Positions 63,368 through 64,000 of a stretch of 64,000 bases of DNA are shown here, piece after piece. Every line of letters begins with the position of its first letter. The first letter of the stretch is position 1. The DNA is from an uncultured Hungatella sp. (lineage in GTDB: Bacteria; Bacillota; Clostridia; Lachnospirales; Lachnospiraceae). Under the pieces are notes generated by a model. It had not been told where the DNA came from. It made no database searches and saw nothing but the letters and a program-made list of their open reading frames with translations. The position numbers were made by a program, and so were the translations under genes. The stretch spans positions 14,941 to 78,940 of the forward strand of contig CAJTOT010000003.1 in assembly GCA_910577935.1 (NCBI GenBank), read 5' to 3'.

Positions 63368-64000
63368 GTGAAAATCGTAGAGTTGATGATTCCTTTAGAC
63401 ATCCGAGGCTCCAGCCCCATGTACGAACAGATTTACCGGCATATCAAGGGGGAGATACGGGGGGGAAGCCTTAAGGAGGGGGTCCGCCTTCCCTCCACCA
63501 GAATCCTGGCGGAGAATTTGAAGGTGAGCCGCTCAACCACCCAGATGGCCTACGACCAGCTGATGGCAGAGGGGTATATTCAGGCGCTTCCCAACAGAGG
63601 GTATTTTGTTCTGCGGATGGAGGAGCTGGTGGAGGCGGAGGCAGAGCCCCGGGGGGCATTTATCCAGGAATCAGAGGAAGCCGGGGGCGGGGCCGACATC
63701 GATTTTTCCCCCAGGGGCATTGACCTGACACATTTTCCCTATAATACGTGGAGGAAGGTCACCAGAAACACCCTGGTGGAGGACAACAAGGAGATGTTTC
63801 TCACCGGCTCCCCCCAGGGGGAGATATCTCTCAGGAAGGCGATCCGGGGATATCTCCACTCGGCGAGAGGGGTCAGCTGCCAGGCGGAGCAGATCATCGT
63901 CGGGGCGGGAAACGAATATCTGCTGATGCTTTTGGCCCGGATACTGGGGCAGGGGCGGACTATTGCCATGGAGAATCCCACCTACAAGCAGGCCTACCGG
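63368..64000 (+). CDS. MocR-type regulator: GntR helix-turn-helix plus PLP aminotransferase domain (partial)
   Basis: The frame stays open to the window edge (211 codons seen). Residues about 10-75 are a GntR winged helix (YEQIYRHIKGEIRGGSLKEG, LPSTRILAENLKVSRSTTQM, AYDQLMAEGYIQALPNRGYF). After an acidic linker the start of a fold-type I aminotransferase domain follows (DIDFSPRGIDLTHFPYNTWR, SPQGEISLRKAIRGYLHSAR, IIVGAGNEYLLMLLARILGQ). MocR proteins control vitamin B6, GABA or amino-acid genes. The start is GTG 63368, 7 bases after GAGG; an in-frame GTG at 63362 is less well spaced. Confidence 0.88.
   Translation, partial: MKIVELMIPLDIRGSSPMYEQIYRHIKGEIRGGSLKEGVRLPSTRILAENLKVSRSTTQMAYDQLMAEGYIQALPNRGYFVLRMEELVEAEAEPRGAFIQESEEAGGGADIDFSPRGIDLTHFPYNTWRKVTRNTLVEDNKEMFLTGSPQGEISLRKAIRGYLHSARGVSCQAEQIIVGAGNEYLLMLLARILGQGRTIAMENPTYKQAYR

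Noticed and set aside
1..64000. CRISPR arrays, rRNA genes, intact transposases or prophage modules
   Set aside because: Looked for regularly spaced repeats, rRNA cores and transposase or phage structural motifs on both strands; only the integrase stump at 12128-12256 was found.

Overview
The window is about 64 kb of chromosome from an anaerobic Firmicute, most likely a Lachnospiraceae member (Enterocloster/Hungatella/Clostridium cluster XIVa-like). The pointers are moderately high GC coding DNA with AGGAGG-type ribosome sites, GTG/TTG starts, a glnA gene followed by an ANTAR-type regulator, DapL-type lysine synthesis, MrnC/RlmB/CysS order, FtsEX followed by a carboxy-terminal protease, and PilC/DUF4860/PilT genes. 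No rRNA operon, CRISPR array, intact prophage or intact insertion sequence is visible. The DNA is mostly housekeeping, broken by short accessory patches.

Layout. 0-4.3 kb: tRNA-Gln, the stump of a surface protein, then a thioesterase/CvfB/methyltransferase operon and a YitT protein. 4.4-12 kb: an unlinked sugar-ABC ATPase (MsmK type), a PucR-type regulator, ftsE-ftsX-ctp, a small helical protein, an acetyltransferase and RlmI. 12-12.6 kb: a tyrosine-integrase remnant beside tRNA-Arg, a probable scar of an integrated element. 12.6-19.4 kb: a membrane-anchored orphan, queA, rluF, ligA, metA and an EamA transporter. 19.5-23.7 kb: the most unusual block, a three-domain RNA end-healing and sealing enzyme (kinase, phosphatase, Rnl1-like ligase) followed by three more metallophosphoesterases, the last lacking an internal segment. 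23.9-29.3 kb: isoaspartyl dipeptidase with a YfcC permease, then an ArsR-type metal sensor with a P1B-ATPase. 29.6-36.5 kb: ugd, aat, an attenuated glnA-nitR unit, dapF, dapL and an Lrp regulator. 36.5-41 kb (minus strand): a HAD phosphatase, an amidase, a peptidoglycan-binding protein and a purine permease. 41-50.4 kb: CPBP protease, GT2 glycosyltransferase, YitT, a WYL regulator divergent from a CbbX-like AAA ATPase, and a REC/HD-GYP/GGDEF protein with an Hpt partner and a tiny coupled ORF. 50.5-55 kb: tRNA-Met and tRNA-Val, lipid kinase, ispF, cysS, mrnC, rlmB. 55-61 kb: transglutaminase-like lipoprotein and a compact type IV pilus-like operon, then a DUF4397-like protein. 61.3-64 kb: tRNA-Thr, glnS and the start of a MocR regulator cut by the window edge.

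Functional links. NitR next to glnA, with a promoter, small hairpins and a strong terminator in the glnA leader, points to antitermination control of glutamine synthetase; dapF/dapL/Lrp extend this amino-nitrogen block. The metal sensor sits under a consensus promoter with an inverted repeat and directly precedes its exporter. The RNA-repair block has its own promoter and terminator and looks like a self-contained operon. Three intergenic regions (29339-29469, 34573-34768, 47541-47690) are folded, non-coding palindromic elements; two of them share the same terminal sequence and are probably copies of a dispersed repeat family.
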